Below are positions 1-12,547 of a DNA stretch of 64,000 bases, one piece after another. The DNA is taken from contig JADCRB010000016.1 of the NCBI GenBank assembly GCA_021464245.1, positions 7,602,129 through 7,666,128 on the forward strand. Reading direction: 5' to 3'. Position 1 is the first letter of the stretch, and each line of letters opens with the position of its first letter. The translations under genes and the position numbers were made by a program. Source of the DNA: Carallia brachiata (Eukaryota; Streptophyta; Magnoliopsida; Malpighiales; Rhizophoraceae). The notes below the pieces were generated by a model, which saw only the letters and a program-made list of their open reading frames with translations, made no database searches and was not told where the DNA came from.

Positions 1-1869
1 ATTACCAGCATTTCCCAAAAATGTGCAAAATCATATGTACATTTAGTTCCACTTTACAACTTAAAGCGCTTGAACTTTTTGTCGAGCGATCGCCTCTGCA
101 GTAATTTTTGCCACTAAACCACGTCATTCGATGGTACCAATAACTTAATCAAGTGCCATTATAATGATATAAGGCATGGGCTTGAGTGGGTCCAATTAAC
201 CCAATTTTTTGTGGGCCATGACCCTTGCACTATTAGGTTAGTGAACAGGGCTCTGGTTAGTCTTTGATTTCGCTTGGGGCCTTAAGGCACTCTTAAACCC
301 AAACAACACATTTTTGTAAACGAGTTTCTTAATGGATTGTTTATGAGTTTCTGATAATTGAGATCACTCTTTTTCAAGTTTTTTTTAAAAATAATTACTC
401 TTTTTCATGTTTAATTCTTTTATTAAATGAATTTTAAAATTAAGTTAAAGTATCACTCATTTATATAAATAAAAACATACAAATAAAAAAAATTCAATTG
501 AGTTATTAAATTTTTAATGAATGTATTATCTCGTCGATAGTCTTAATCATTTTAGTTAAAAAAATGTTTCATCACTTAAGAGGCAGAGTTGGGTTTGAAT
601 CTAAATAACCCTTATCACATGCACCAAGCGACCAATATGGCAGAGATATAGCAAATAGTCTATCAATCAAATGCTTGGACAGTTACTTAATTTTCTTACT
701 AGTTGCATAATTTAATTTGGTAAGCATAGCCTGCAGATTCAACAAATTAATTTAAAGTCTTTTTCTAACTGGATAATCTGTAAAATAAAAATGTCATTAT
801 GTTTTGATCACATAATCTAACACTTTTTTTTTTTTGTTTTTGAACAAGAAAAAAAAAACACTCTTTTGTTGGGATCAAATCTAACACTATTATGATGCAA
901 TGGTACTCACTCACAACAAACACTATTACTACACCTTTTTTTTTTTTTGAGATTTTTTAGAATTAAACAAACTGATTTAAAAATTAGAATAATTAGAGAG
1001 GTTAAAATTAAAATCCTTAATTTTTCTTTTACTGCATATTATTAATGTCATTTGAATTACAAATTTATGGCTAGTATTACTACCCTCTATGATAACCTTG
1101 TAAATTGAAGGATGGAACGAATCCTATTAAAAAAATTTACTTAAATTAAATCTAAGCGTACAATATTAAGCTGCTCATAAGATGAGGAAAAGAAATGGAA
1201 CATCAATAATAAGAAAAAAATATACATTATTTAGTAGTGACAAAACAAGAAACAATCTTCTCTTTGGTAAAATAGAACTAGTAAACCAGCCTCATATTTC
1301 CTCCATGGCATGGCGTTGACCATGCTTGGGGTTAAGAAGTCGAGGTGTTGGTAACACCAATAACAACCAGTACCACCACCATGGGTGGACAAGGAAAAAA
1401 AAAAAATATATAGTAGTCGTTATCAATTTTTTTTTTCCCCTTTTTGAGAGTAGCAGTTATCAAATTGAAGGCACCATTTATCACATTAAAAGAAGAAAAT
1501 GAACGTGTATATGGGTAAATTCAGTAATTAAAAATTTAGTTATTAATACACTTAATTTTAATTTTAAATTTTATTATTTGAATTTATAATAAATTAGTGA
1601 TATATAAATCTTATTATAAATTTTTGTGTTTTATGAGCATTTCTTGAGTTGGAGTTTCCGGACACGTTACAAGTAAATAATAAAAAAAATCAAAAACAAG
1701 AAAAAAAACAAATGAAAATGAATGACGTCAAGCAGCAGAACTAGTGAGCAACCCAGATACTAAACAGCCTTTAATTTTGATTTATGAAGCACGGACACAG
1801 TACGACACGGACACAACGATACGCTAATTTTAAAAATATTAGAATACAAACACGGCTTGACACGGTTAG

Positions 1870-1902
<33 letters not shown>

Positions 1903-2330
1903 TTTATAAAATTTGTGTATATCATATATATATTTTTAAACAATTTTATAAATTTTATTTATTCAAAAATATATTTATATAATTATTATAAATTTTAAAA
2001 AAATTTATTCAAATAATATATCGTAAAATTCTTTATTTTTTATTGTGAAAGAATAAAATAGAGATATTAGATCTCTAGATTGAATTCGTGAGAAATTCCG
2101 TTTGAACAGTCAGTTTAACAATCCTCTATCACACGAACACTAATAAAGTCAACAAGACTTCGTCATTGATGTCTTTACATACGAATTTAATTCTAAATGT
2201 AACTTACAAATTTTTGTCACTTTTATAGCTACCTTATGTATTAATAAAAGAAGGATATACCTCGTTAGAACTCGAACTTAGGATATCTAATACTAAAATA
2301 CGTTAATTTATCACTAAACCACCAACCACG
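1..2330. other. AT-rich intergenic DNA left of PUMP2
   Basis: No coding region is recognisable here. The stretch is AT-rich with many homopolymer runs. A pure TA microsatellite lies at about 1868-1896. Just before it, about 1786-1865 holds a degenerate ACACGGACACGG-type motif of the kind seen in decayed plant transposons. A degenerate tRNA-like segment (box-B-like 'gaactcgaactta') lies near 2268-2281. Confidence 0.6.
1868..1896. repeat. (TA)n microsatellite
   Basis: An uninterrupted run of TA dinucleotides, about 14 units, in AT-rich intergenic DNA. It is expected to be length-polymorphic. Confidence 0.9.
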
Positions 2331-2338
2331 TATAAAAT
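2331..2338 (+). promoter_or_regulatory. Candidate TATA box of PUMP2
   Basis: The motif tataaaat lies 193 bases before the PUMP2 start codon. It is followed by a pyrimidine-rich leader (tctctttctctcttt near 2440-2453), typical of a plant 5' UTR. This is inferred from sequence only; other AT-rich sites could serve. Confidence 0.4.
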
Positions 2339-2530
2339 GGAAGCAACGTTTTTGTTTTCGTTTTCTGGTTTTGGAAGTCATTTTCCTTCCCAATCATTTA
2401 TTTTCTTCCTTTAAATCCTCATTTTTAACCTCTCTTCTAGTCTCTTTCTCTCTTTAAACTCAAACCCCATTTGCAAATCCCAGTTTGCCTCTGCATTTAA
2501 CCCTCAAATCTCTTTTCCCCAACATCTGCC

Positions 2531-5500
2531 ATGGCAGATCTCACGCCCAAATCTGAGATTTCTTTTGCTGAAATTTTCTTGTGCAGTGCTTTTGCTGCCT
2601 GCTTCGCTGAGGTATGAAATTTTTATTGATCGCTTTGCGGGTGTGGTAAAGTTTTAATCTTTGGCGTTGAATTTCGGTTCCTGAGTTAAAGCTCGATAGA
2701 CACATTGCGCGTTTTGTGCTTAATCATGGACTAGTAGTGGTTGAAAGCCATTTTATTGGTCGGTTTTGCCTTTGTTCATTTAAGAATCTGTTGCCTGACA
2801 TTTTGATATGCAAACTGAATTTTGAATGGAAGCTAGCCACGAAATGTGACTACTTTTTTAGAATTCAGGCTCATTGATTATGTTTGAAGCCAAATCTGTG
2901 TCAAATTGAGCTTAGTCATTCCATATATGGTAGTTGAAGTTAATTGGGGCTAGAGATAATGGGATCACAAGGGAATTTCTGTATCATTTACTGGATTCCA
3001 TATATGGAATTTGCATTCCCTTTACACCCATCTTTGATTGTTTGACTGGTTGGTTCTACCTTGTCCATCCACAGAGATGCCATTATCCCAATTTGATTGT
3101 TTGTAAAGTTGAAAACTCGGCTATGGGTAACTGAGGAATTGTACTCAAATTTCCAAAACAAGCTTAAATATAGCCTTAGTTACGAGCTTAATCTGTTTTG
3201 TAGCCCATTTGCACATCTTGCAGTTTTGAATATTTCGCTGTGAACTTTGTTTTACAGTTCTGTACCATTCCTTTGGACACTGCTAAAGTTAGGCTTCAAC
3301 TCCAACGGAAAACACCTGCTGGAGATGCAGCAAATTTACCCAAATATAGGGGTTCATTGGGTACAATTGCTACCATTGCCAGGGAAGAAGGTTTATCAGC
3401 ATTATGGAAAGGCATTACTGCAGGATTACATCGCCAGTTTCTTTATGGAGGCTTAAGGATTGGACTATACGAACCTGTAAGTCTCAAAGGTTACTTCCTT
3501 ACATGTCTAACTGTTGACAAATTTTGACTTGTTATTGTACGCTGCTTGTTGGATAGGTTAAAACATTTTTAGTTGGCAATGATTTTGTTGGAGATATTCC
3601 TTTGTATCAGAAAATACTTGCAGCTTTATTAACAGGTCAGTGCATTTGGCAATTGTGACTGCCCTGAATTGTTATATTAGCAATAGCTGCTGATGCTTTC
3701 TTTTCCTTCCAGTCTTGGATGGATACTTTTCTTTTCAACTCTTGCTATTGACATTTTCACATGGAACAGGCGCTATAGCAATTGCAGTTGCTAATCCAAC
3801 TGATCTTGTTAAAGTTCGGCTTCAAGCTGAAGGAAAACTGCCACCTGGGGTTCCAAGGCGGTATGCTGGGGCTTTGGATGCTTATTTAACCATACTGAAA
3901 CAGGTCAGTTTTGTAAGATACATTGGCTTTTTTTATTTTAATGATTAAGTTGGCATATATTAATCTGTTTCTGAATTTAGGAAGGAATAGGGGCCTTGTG
4001 GACTGGACTTGGGCCCAATATAGCACGAAATGCTATCATAAATGCTGCTGAATTAGCAAGTTATGATCAAGTGAAACAGGTGAATTCATATTTGCTTAGT
4101 TTCTGCAGCTGAGTTTACTTCTGTGACATTTTATTGATAGTTACAGTGCTTAAGCTCAATTGCACAATGATATCCTAATATCTTTATACTTATGCAGACA
4201 ATTTTGCAAATTCCAGGGTTCACAGACAATGTTTTTACTCATCTACTGGCAGGTCTAGGCGGTTTTTTTGCAGTCTGTATAGGTTCTCCCATTGATGTTG
4301 TAAGTACCCTTTGCCAACTTCTTTGTGCTTTTGGCAAGTACACGTCTATAAACACACAGTTATTTTTCTTGTCATTGTTTGTGATATAATCTCCACGTCT
4401 CTGTGGACTTAGATCCTGAAAGTAGGATTCATCACCAATATCAACTGTGACATGCTGTCCCAGGCTTAAACTTTGTTATTCTCTATATCTCTTTGCTGTT
4501 TGAAACAGAAATTTTCATTTGATTTGTACATTAGAAATCCATGGAATTGTTGCTGAATTTGTGGTGGGAGAATGTAGTAGTCAGGATAAAATTTACTTAT
4601 TTTAAAAGTGAACCTTCTGTATTGAAATGTTTAGTATTATAGTGATTCGGGATTAGCAAATTGCCATACGGTGGTTTCTTTCTGATCTCATAACATAGGA
4701 AAAATCTCTGAATGAAATGACGAACAAATTCTGAAAAATAATAAATGCCCTGTTTATAAATCTTTGCCAGTTGCCCTTAATCAGTACTCATGACTTGCTG
4801 CTGACTTTGAGGATTGAACTGAAAAAGAATTGTGTATCATGTTCATCATGCCTACAACTCAGATGTGTTTTTGAAAACTTATGGATGAACTCATCAGTCG
4901 ATGTTGGAATGGATGCTGTGAATATAATGTTTCAGGTCAAATCTAGAATGATGGGAGACTCATCCTACAAAAGCACTATCGATTGTTTCATAAAGACATT
5001 GAAGAATGAGGTATACTTATTTTCCTCTAATTATTTGTCAAGTTTCATCCAAGATCCTGTACCAGTGCTGCAATTACCTACCAAAAACTTTTGAGTCGCG
5101 GTGGAAATTGGAAAATGAGAAGAAAGATTTTACAGATTAAAAAGAACATAAAGGTTTAGGCCTCCAACAGTGTTTATCCCGTTATATTATATAAACATTT
5201 AATTTCCTTTATCATTTCAAATTATTTTACTCTTGCAACATTAATTTTGATCAGTATTTACTATTTTATGAAGACATGTTCCTGTGGAAATCCTCATCAC
5301 AAGCATTTAGTAGTGTTATTGACAGTCAAGGCTTGCAGGGACTTTTGGCCTTCTATAAGGGCTTCTTCCCCAATTTCAGTCGGCTAGGGTCTTGGAATGT
5401 TATTATGTTTTTGACTCTGGAACAGGTAAGATCTATTTTCCTTCATACTGGTATCAATTTTTGTTTTTTTTGGTTACATATCATTGCTTCAATTGATTGC

Positions 5501-5742
5501 GTTGACTTTTTAGGTGTCTTGTTTTCCATACTTAAGTAGAGTTGAAAGTATAGAACTGCAGTACTAGCGATTCTCAGTACTTTGGGAATTTTTTTAATTA
5601 GGCTATGTTGTGTGGTTTTGCTTGATCGTCTTCTAATAATCTTCAGGTAGTTAATATTGAGCCTTGGAAAGAATCATTCTTGTTACTTTGTTATGTTTTA
5701 CAGGTGAAGAGAATATTTGTGAGGGAAGTATACTACGATTAA
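2531..5742 (+). CDS. PUMP2: Mitochondrial uncoupling protein (plant UCP2/PUMP2)
   Basis: A mitochondrial carrier family protein of the inner membrane. Plant uncoupling proteins dissipate the proton gradient and also exchange dicarboxylates and amino acids. Nine exons join in frame with GT-AG borders: 2531-2611, 3258-3476, 3557-3635, 3770-3903, 3981-4079, 4198-4299, 4936-5010, 5339-5425 and 5704-5742, giving 304 residues. The three carrier signatures are present, one per repeat: [22 protein letters not shown] and PIDVVKSRMMG. There is no cleavable presequence, as usual for this family. The start [12 protein letters not shown] and the end FVREVYYD resemble Arabidopsis PUMP2 more than PUMP1. Exon 6 reads [11 protein letters not shown], one residue shorter than I remember for Arabidopsis. 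The gene converges on GIL1, with 664 bases between stop codons. Confidence 0.96.
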
Positions 5743-6406
5743 TGCTTTGACGAGCAGGAAATCATGCTTCTTACTCGATTTATTGCTACTTCAGCTGGGA
5801 ATTTTTTTCTTTCACAAGATCACATTCATTTTGCTCATATCTTTTCAATCAAGGAACTGTTGGTGGACAAAAACGCCCGACATATGTGAAATTATCCTGC
5901 CACAAACGCAACTGCTTTTTGTCCTCTCCAATCTGGCAGGATGCTCTACTGCTTTTTTATCACATTGTATTTCTGTTGCCCATTCAATGAGAGGGACAAT
6001 ACATTGTATACCAAAAAAGGGACATGAATCATGAACTTGGGGATACTCTATGGCTTATAACCAAGTCCAGTAGTGGCGCTTGGTTTTTGTCAATTATTAT
6101 GTTAATGCCCTTAAGAATGTTGCTTTGGGCTGGCCATGTACAATAAGTTATTGTTATTGATTAACCCAAGTATCATTTAGTGGAACAGTTCAAATATTCA
6201 TTATTCCTCTTATTGTGCTTTTTGTCCAAACAAATCCACGCTTTGGACAAGTTTGCATTTTTTAAGTTCGCTTCAAATATCAGGACTCTGGTTATATTCA
6301 TCAAGTCAAAGCTAAGAGTTCTTCACAGAAGAAAAAGCTTGCCAAGCATCTCCCCAGGGCATATAGATTACATTACATATGTCGAGCTAGAAAAGTTGAA
6401 ACCCAG

Positions 6407-8325
6407 TTAGTTCCTAGGGACTAAGTAAACCCTAGCCTTGACAACTGAACCATTTCCAAGCTTGAATCCAGGGCTAACTGGGAACCCCACAATTGACCAG
6501 CTGGAATTTGGCCGCCAGAGAACTTCACAACACTCTCCATATATTGTGGATGAAACTCAGCTCCCCTACTTGCTTCAAACTGACTTGGTGCCGGATCTAG
6601 TGAGAATGCCAGCAAGTGAAGCAGCCAAATGGCCTTGGCAAGCCCTAAGAACTGACCATAGAACTGGCTCCTTGGATGGCTGCCTGCCAATACTTGCTGG
6701 CGTTGCTCCAAGTTCCCAAATAAAGATTCCTCCATTTTGGGTGAATGATGGCAAGGTACTTCTTGGTGCAAAACTTACCAAAGTGACAAGTTGGCAGGAT
6801 TCCAAGAAGCTCAACAGGCTCCATTGCCTTCATATCGCGGTACTGGGCAAAGCAGTCACGACGAAACTGGTCCGGGTTCAGAAGTGAGGATAGGCTTCCA
6901 TCCATGTAGAAGGTCTCATGGTCGAAGCCTTGAAAGATTTTCCGGGAAATGTAGGACTCCAGAGCATACTTGGCATGGTGGGTTACAACAGTGGAGGGAA
7001 TAGCACTGGTGGCAGTGGTGGTGATATTATCAGTAGAAGCAGTTGCAGCTTCAATGGAGCGGACAGCAGCAGCAATATCCCAGTGAGCATTGCGCATGAG
7101 AGACAGGAGAAGCGAGGTGAAGGACTTCGATGTCTCCTTCACCTGGCTCATTGTTCCTTCAAATAGTTCCGGTGCTGGGGCTGCTGCAACTGTCACACGT
7201 TAATGCAGAGTGTGAGATTTACAGTGTCACATACATTGCAATCAATATAATCAAAATCTTGGGAAGAAATTTTTTCATTCATGCTCCCTCCAGATCCTGA
7301 GGATATTGACCAAAGTCCGGTTGGAGTCGGATACACAAATGTCCATTTCTATTCAGTGAAATGGAAAGGCCAAGTCTTGCTCAATTGTTTGGCTTGAAAT
7401 GGACAAAATTTTGCATTGATTGGTTTTCTCTCTTTTTCCTTGTCCTTTTCCCACCAGCCAAACACTTGGGTTGGGACTAGCTCAATCAAATTTCAAACGT
7501 GGCACTTTTAACAACATTTCGGATTATTCAAATTACAGAAAAACCCTCCAGACTCCGTATGAACACAGGCTTATAATTATGCTAACCCAGACAAGATACA
7601 TGTCTAGAATAGTCATTTTGCAAGGGAGTCATACCTTGAGCGGCATAGCTGCAGCTGACTTTCCTCTTGGACTGAGACCGCCCTTTCTTTCCGCTCCCAT
7701 TGCTCAGGCTGCTAACCGTAACGCTCCTCAGCTTCTCCTTCAAATTCTCCACCTCCACTTCCCTCGCCTTCACCTCCTTCTTCAGCTCCTCCACCGCCGC
7801 CTCGTACGGTGCCACCACCTCCCTCAGTAACCCCACTCCACCGCCTCCGCCACCGCTGCCTTTCCTCCTTCCTCCACCAAAACTCACGCTCCTCCTGAAC
7901 CTCTCCCTCATAACCCCCAGCTTCCTCAGCTCCCCCACCACCGCCAAATCCGCCACCCTCATCCTCTCCGGGTCCCACGGGCAATGGGCTTCCTGGAGAC
8001 TCACGTACGCTCTTTCATCGCGCGAGATTGAATCGAAAACCTCGTAAATCATCATCTCCATTTCCACAACTCTCTCCACTCGCACCACCTCCGACTCATT
8101 ACCCTTCTCCCCCCGCCGCCGCCTCCCCCAGCCCTTACTCCTTTCCCTCTTCTCCTCCGCACCCTCCTCCTCCTCCTCCTCCTCCGTCTCATCCTCGTAA
8201 ACTTCCTCCTTCTCACTGCAATCAGCATTGCAAGAATCATGCCTGCCGCCGGCGAGCGGGTGGAGCAAACACGAAGCCGCCACTCTCTGAATTAAATCAG
8301 AGAAATTTGAAACCTTGTTTGCCAT
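6407..8325 (-). CDS. GIL1: GIL1-like DUF641 protein, reading frame broken by two one-base gaps
   Basis: GIL1 (GRAVITROPIC IN THE LIGHT 1) acts downstream of phytochrome to randomise hypocotyl orientation in light. The two exons are 8325-7635 and 7189-6407, with a GT-AG intron. The start MANKVSNFSDLIQRVAASC is the conserved family N-terminus. An acidic Glu run and a Gly-rich stretch follow in exon 1. Exon 2 holds the DUF641 core, including YALESYISRKIFQGFDHETF and LLGILPTCHFGKFC. The frame is then lost at an A run (6735-6738) and continues in a second frame (FGNLEQRQQ, MAKAIWLLHLLAF-like). It is lost again near 6485-6495, before the final conserved PGFKLGNGSVVKARVYLV. With both gaps bridged the product would be about 491 residues, normal for the family. 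Either the gene has decayed recently or these are assembly indels. Confidence 0.9.
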
Positions 8326-8399
8326 TTCTCCTTTCTTCTTCGCCTTTATCTCTCCCTTACTGCAAAACAAACACAGCGACACAAAAAACACGGTTTAAA

Positions 8400-8686
8400 T
8401 ACGAACTCGGGAAAATTATAGTTGAATTGGAGTTAATAGTATTTTAGTGATAAATTATGTTTATTAAAAAAGTTAATGAATAAATTTTAATGTCATTTTA
8501 AAATTTTAATAATTATTATATTTTTAAAATAATTTTTATTAATAAAAAATAAATAAATACTAACTCACTTTATAATTATAAAAATAAATAAATTTAACTC
8601 ACTTTATAAAATAAAATAGCCATAACAAGAAATGGGGGTGGTGCTAATTCAACGTAGTACTAACAATTAATGAAGACATAAATCTG
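8400..8686. other. AT-rich upstream region of GIL1
   Basis: This is the GIL1 5' flank. It is low-complexity AT-rich DNA and I see no gene in it. Confidence 0.5.
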
Positions 8687-9037
8687 TTAGAAAAGGACAG
8701 GGTTTTCAGCTGACCTGTGAGTGATGTCGGATCGCAAAATGAATCTTGCAGGCTTCACAACTGGATCTCTATCCAACGGAAGCGAGCAAACGAAGTTGAA
8801 CTCGTTAATGCCTCCCGCTTCCGGTTGACCCCGGTGGCTATTCTTCTTCCTGGGAACGAGAAAACCCGGCGTTAGTAACTCACCGGCGGTGTCCCTCCGT
8901 AAGGCGGTGTGGTTGGAGTCCCAGGTGTTGCAGACAGAATTAAGAAGAGTGCCGGGCCGGGCAGGGCAGGGTTGTATGGCGGACTGGTGGGTGATTGCGG
9001 CCTCGCGATCTGTGCCATCACATATGCGAGGCCGCAC
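8687..9037 (-). CDS. Unrecognised open frame of 116 codons, possible gene fragment
   Basis: This frame lies in an island clearly richer in GC than its AT-rich surroundings. It encodes a mixed-composition, protein-like sequence (for example TAGELLTPGFLVPRKK and VVKPARFILRSDITHR). I do not recognise the family. It starts about 360 bases upstream of the GIL1 start codon on the same strand, and I see no convincing partner exon. It may be an exon of a decayed gene, a captured fragment, or chance. Confidence 0.2.
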   Translation of the reverse strand: MRPRICDGTDREAAITHQSAIQPCPARPGTLLNSVCNTWDSNHTALRRDTAGELLTPGFLVPRKKNSHRGQPEAGGINEFNFVCSLPLDRDPVVKPARFILRSDITHRSAENPVLF

Positions 9038-10701
9038 GTATAAAAATTATAAATTTACAAGTTCGATTAGCACCTTTTAAAATAATTTTAGATTCCTAAC
9101 AAATTTTGGTTCAGATGATAAGAATCTGTCATCACTTAATTAGAGGTTTTGAATTCGAATTTTTAAAAATGTAGTCTTGTTAAATGTTTGCTGTGAGACT
9201 TTTACTACTTTTTGAAATCTTGTCTGGGTCAATTCAGATTAATCAGTCCATTAGATTTATTAGACTGCATACTGAACGGTATTAAAAAAAAAAATTTAAA
9301 ACTTGCTTCTGTATGTCTCTAATATTTTTAACTGCTAACTATTTTTTCTATTGAAGAAAAAAAATGTGAATTTGTGTTTCGAATTCAAGTGTATTCTGAT
9401 TAGAGATCATTTGATTTTGACATACAGACAAAAAGAATAACTTGATTAAGGCTCAAAATAGCAAAAAAAAAAAAAAAAACAGTCTTACTTATTGAAATCA
9501 ATGAGATTTGGGATGGAGATCTTGTTAGATTTGCTTTAGATTATTTCCGATGCGACTTACTCAATTTTGGGTTGCGAATTGTTCAAGATTCGAGTTAATT
9601 ATATTTCAAGTGATAGACTTTTGCATACCGCAATCAATACAAATTTGAATTAAATTTTAAATAAATTAAACCAAGTTATTCAAATTAGATTCATTTTTTT
9701 GTGAATTCTAATTACAGAGTTTCGGTGTAAATGCCAGTGACATGCGCCGCGGTGCATAGATATCGGATTCGATTTGACTAATTACTCGACTAAAGAATAA
9801 AATCATAAGATCATTGGTTCAAATGTCATATCAATAGTTTAATTGTATAAATAATTAAAAATATAATAATAATAATAATAATAATAAAATTAATTTAATA
9901 AAATGTTAAATAAAAAATTTAATCTTGAAATGTAAAAAATTAGAACAATACACTATATTTGTAATTTAATATATATATTTTTATTTATTAAATAATATTC
10001 GAAATAATTGTCTCTAATTTTATCTTAAATCGTAATCTGTATTTTCTATTCAACTAGTATTAATTAAATATACTATTTTTGCTCAGATAACCTGTATCTT
10101 GTGATAATTCAAAATTAAATTTTGAATTCTAATGACTAATGGGTATAAAAAAACAAAAAAAAACTTAAATGACAAATTTGTAATAACAAATAGATATTAA
10201 TTCATTAATAATTGAAATAAATAGCAAACCAGTATGACACAAGTGTTAAAAAGTTGACAAAAAAATTCAATATTTTTCAATAAAAAAAAGTATAATTTTC
10301 GGTAAAATTTCAGTCGAATTTCAATTTCAGCGGGTCACCTAATTTAATCAAAATTAGTTAAATTTGATTAAATTTTGATCGAATTATATACTTCTCCATA
10401 TAATTATATAACTCAGACCGATTTAATGCTCAAATCACTGAATTTGCGATCGAACCGATTGGGCCGAGCTAGGTTTGATAAGACTGCCGTGGAGTACCGG
10501 GTGAATGGGTGGGGGATGTGCCGTGCAATTGTGGTCCGTCTTTCCACGCCATTAGTTTTATGTTGTAAGGCATTTACCCTAACTTCAAGGGAACGAGCAT
10601 AGTGCTTCCCATAAGAGCAACAAAAACCTTAAAACTAAGAGAAAAAAAGAAAGAGCGAGAGAGAGAGAGAAAAAAAAAGTTTGATTTTTAGTAAACTTTA
10701 A
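9038..10701. other. AT-rich gene-free DNA
   Basis: No coding region is recognised. Degenerate tRNA-like box-B motifs occur near 9150-9165 and 9805-9815, suggesting old SINE remnants. An (AAT)n microsatellite lies near 9860-9886. A short GC-richer segment at 10440-10560 has no recognisable product. Confidence 0.5.
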
Positions 10702-10980
10702 GGGTATATTTGTTTACAGTAAAATGTTTTACAGGAAAAAATTTCTCATTTTTCAGCGTTTATTTAATGTAAAATATTTTATAACGAAAAATTTGGAGAA
10801 AATTTTAAGGTTTTAAGAAAAATAATTTCTTCTTTTTCTAAACCGAAGTTATTTTCTGAGAAAAATATAAAGTATACTTTAAATAAGTGATAAAAAAATT
10901 ATTATTTTTACTATAAATATTTTTTATTGTATATATTTTATAAAAATAAATTATTTTATACCGAACAAACAAACGAACTC
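10702..10980. mobile_element. Tourist-like (PIF/Harbinger) MITE
   Basis: A 279-base non-coding element with degenerate terminal inverted repeats. The left end is gggtatatttgttt and the reverse complement of the right end is gagttcgtttgttt. TAA flanks both sides (10699-10701 and 10981-10983), the target duplication typical of PIF/Harbinger elements. The interior is AT-rich with a taaaatgttttac palindrome. Confidence 0.6.
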
Positions 10981-11688
10981 TAAGTGTTAGTAGACTTTTC
11001 ACAATTTGGGTCCCTAGACCTTGCAAAAATTTTGGAAATAAAACGAAGCGGAAAAGGTCCATTGTCTCATGACTCATGAGGCCCATGTCATATCTGCAAA
11101 CAACGTCATGTGAGGAAAGAAAAAGGGCAACATACAACGAAAGAAAAGGAGTACTTTAGCTCAAAAAGTTGCTCTCTTTAGTTCTAGTGTCGTGTTAAAG
11201 CAGCAATTTGTCAACCTTCCTGAGTGATTAGCAAGCCATTCGGAGATTTGTATAACAATTAAGAATACGGACATGTATATCGTATTTTTAATATAATTGA
11301 CTGAAATATTTTATTAAATTTTTTTAATTTTGTATTCAAGTTTAGCAACTTTGTTATTTTTATTTAGTTTATCTATCTCCCTTATAATATATATGGACAT
11401 GTGACTGGAAATGAAGGTGTATGCATCATGACTAATTATTGATTGAAATGTTTGCAACGTTATAAAGACTATAGAAAAATTATTGTTCTTTTTCAATCAG
11501 GTGATTAATTAGAACTGAGCAAAGAAAAATAGACGCAACCATTAAGATAGTATAGAAACGTACGTTAGTGGCCTTAGCATGCATCGCTAGCCATCCAAAT
11601 AATTAAAATGTGCTCAAGGATTTAGTGGTTAATTACCTTGTGCTGTTGGAGCGCATGGAACGAAGTAACCCACTTGGAAACATAGTAT

Positions 11689-11691
<3 letters not shown>

Positions 11692-11727
<36 letters not shown>
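11692..11727. repeat. (GA)n microsatellite
   Basis: A GA dinucleotide run of about 18 units. Short frames over it on both strands are low-complexity artefacts. Confidence 0.95.
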
Positions 11728-12257
11728 CAGATGGGGCAATGAGAAGGAGATCAATGGATGGGTTATATACAATTTCAAAGCCAATACGGAGCCAGGCAGT
11801 GATATCAATTCACAGTCATGGACAAGAGAAAAGACTGCAATTCGACAAGAACCCACATTTTTAGCATGGATAATCCAGCTACTACTTAAAAAAAAAAAAA
11901 GAAAACAAACCTCTTGTTTTTTCTTTGGGGTGGGATGAGAGAGAGTGGGGTTTAAGGTAGTGTGATTTAATTATTCAAACTTGTTATACTTATTCATATT
12001 TTTCGTAAATATAATATAATACATGATTTTAAATTATATAAATATATTTTATGAACAAAAATTAATGAAACCCCCCCTGAAAAAATTGCTACAATGACAT
12101 ATGTGAAACCCCATGAAAAAAATTGTCCAGCAGGGCCACCGCTACTTTCTTTGTAAAACATAATTGCGAAATTATGTGGGACGGGACCTTTTGTGAGAGA
12201 TAGCTTTGCTGTAATTTGTTGTCTTTCTCCTGTAAGTACCTGCATGTATCCTACCAG

Positions 12258-12547
12258 TACACAAGAGCCCCTAGCTAGGACTATGTGTTATGATACTAAT
12301 TGTAATATATATGACTTAGAATCTTGTGTCAAAAGTATTAGATTCCAATAATTGCCCATACAAAACAGACCCTAGCTTAGAATTAAATAGGATTATGTGT
12401 TATGATATTAATTGTAATATATATAAAACTTAAGTCCTACATTAGAAGTATGAAATTGTAATAATTGTCAGTGCACAAGAGTCGCTGGTTAGGAATTAAG
12501 TAGGACTATGTGTTATGATACCAATTGTATATATATACATATATATA
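12258..12547. repeat. Imperfect tandem repeat, unit about 110 bases, three copies
   Basis: Three diverged copies of the block ggactatgtgttatgatactaattgtaatatatat plus flanking text start near 12258, 12363 and 12471. The third copy breaks off at 12547 and its tail (acttaagtc...agaagtatgagattataataattg) resumes at about 14480. It was therefore split by the Helitron-like insertion at 12548-14474. Confidence 0.7.

Noticed and set aside
7700..8447. Pro/Ser-rich plus-strand frames
   Set aside because: Shadows of GIL1 exon 1, whose acidic and Gly-rich codons read as Pro/Ser on the other strand.
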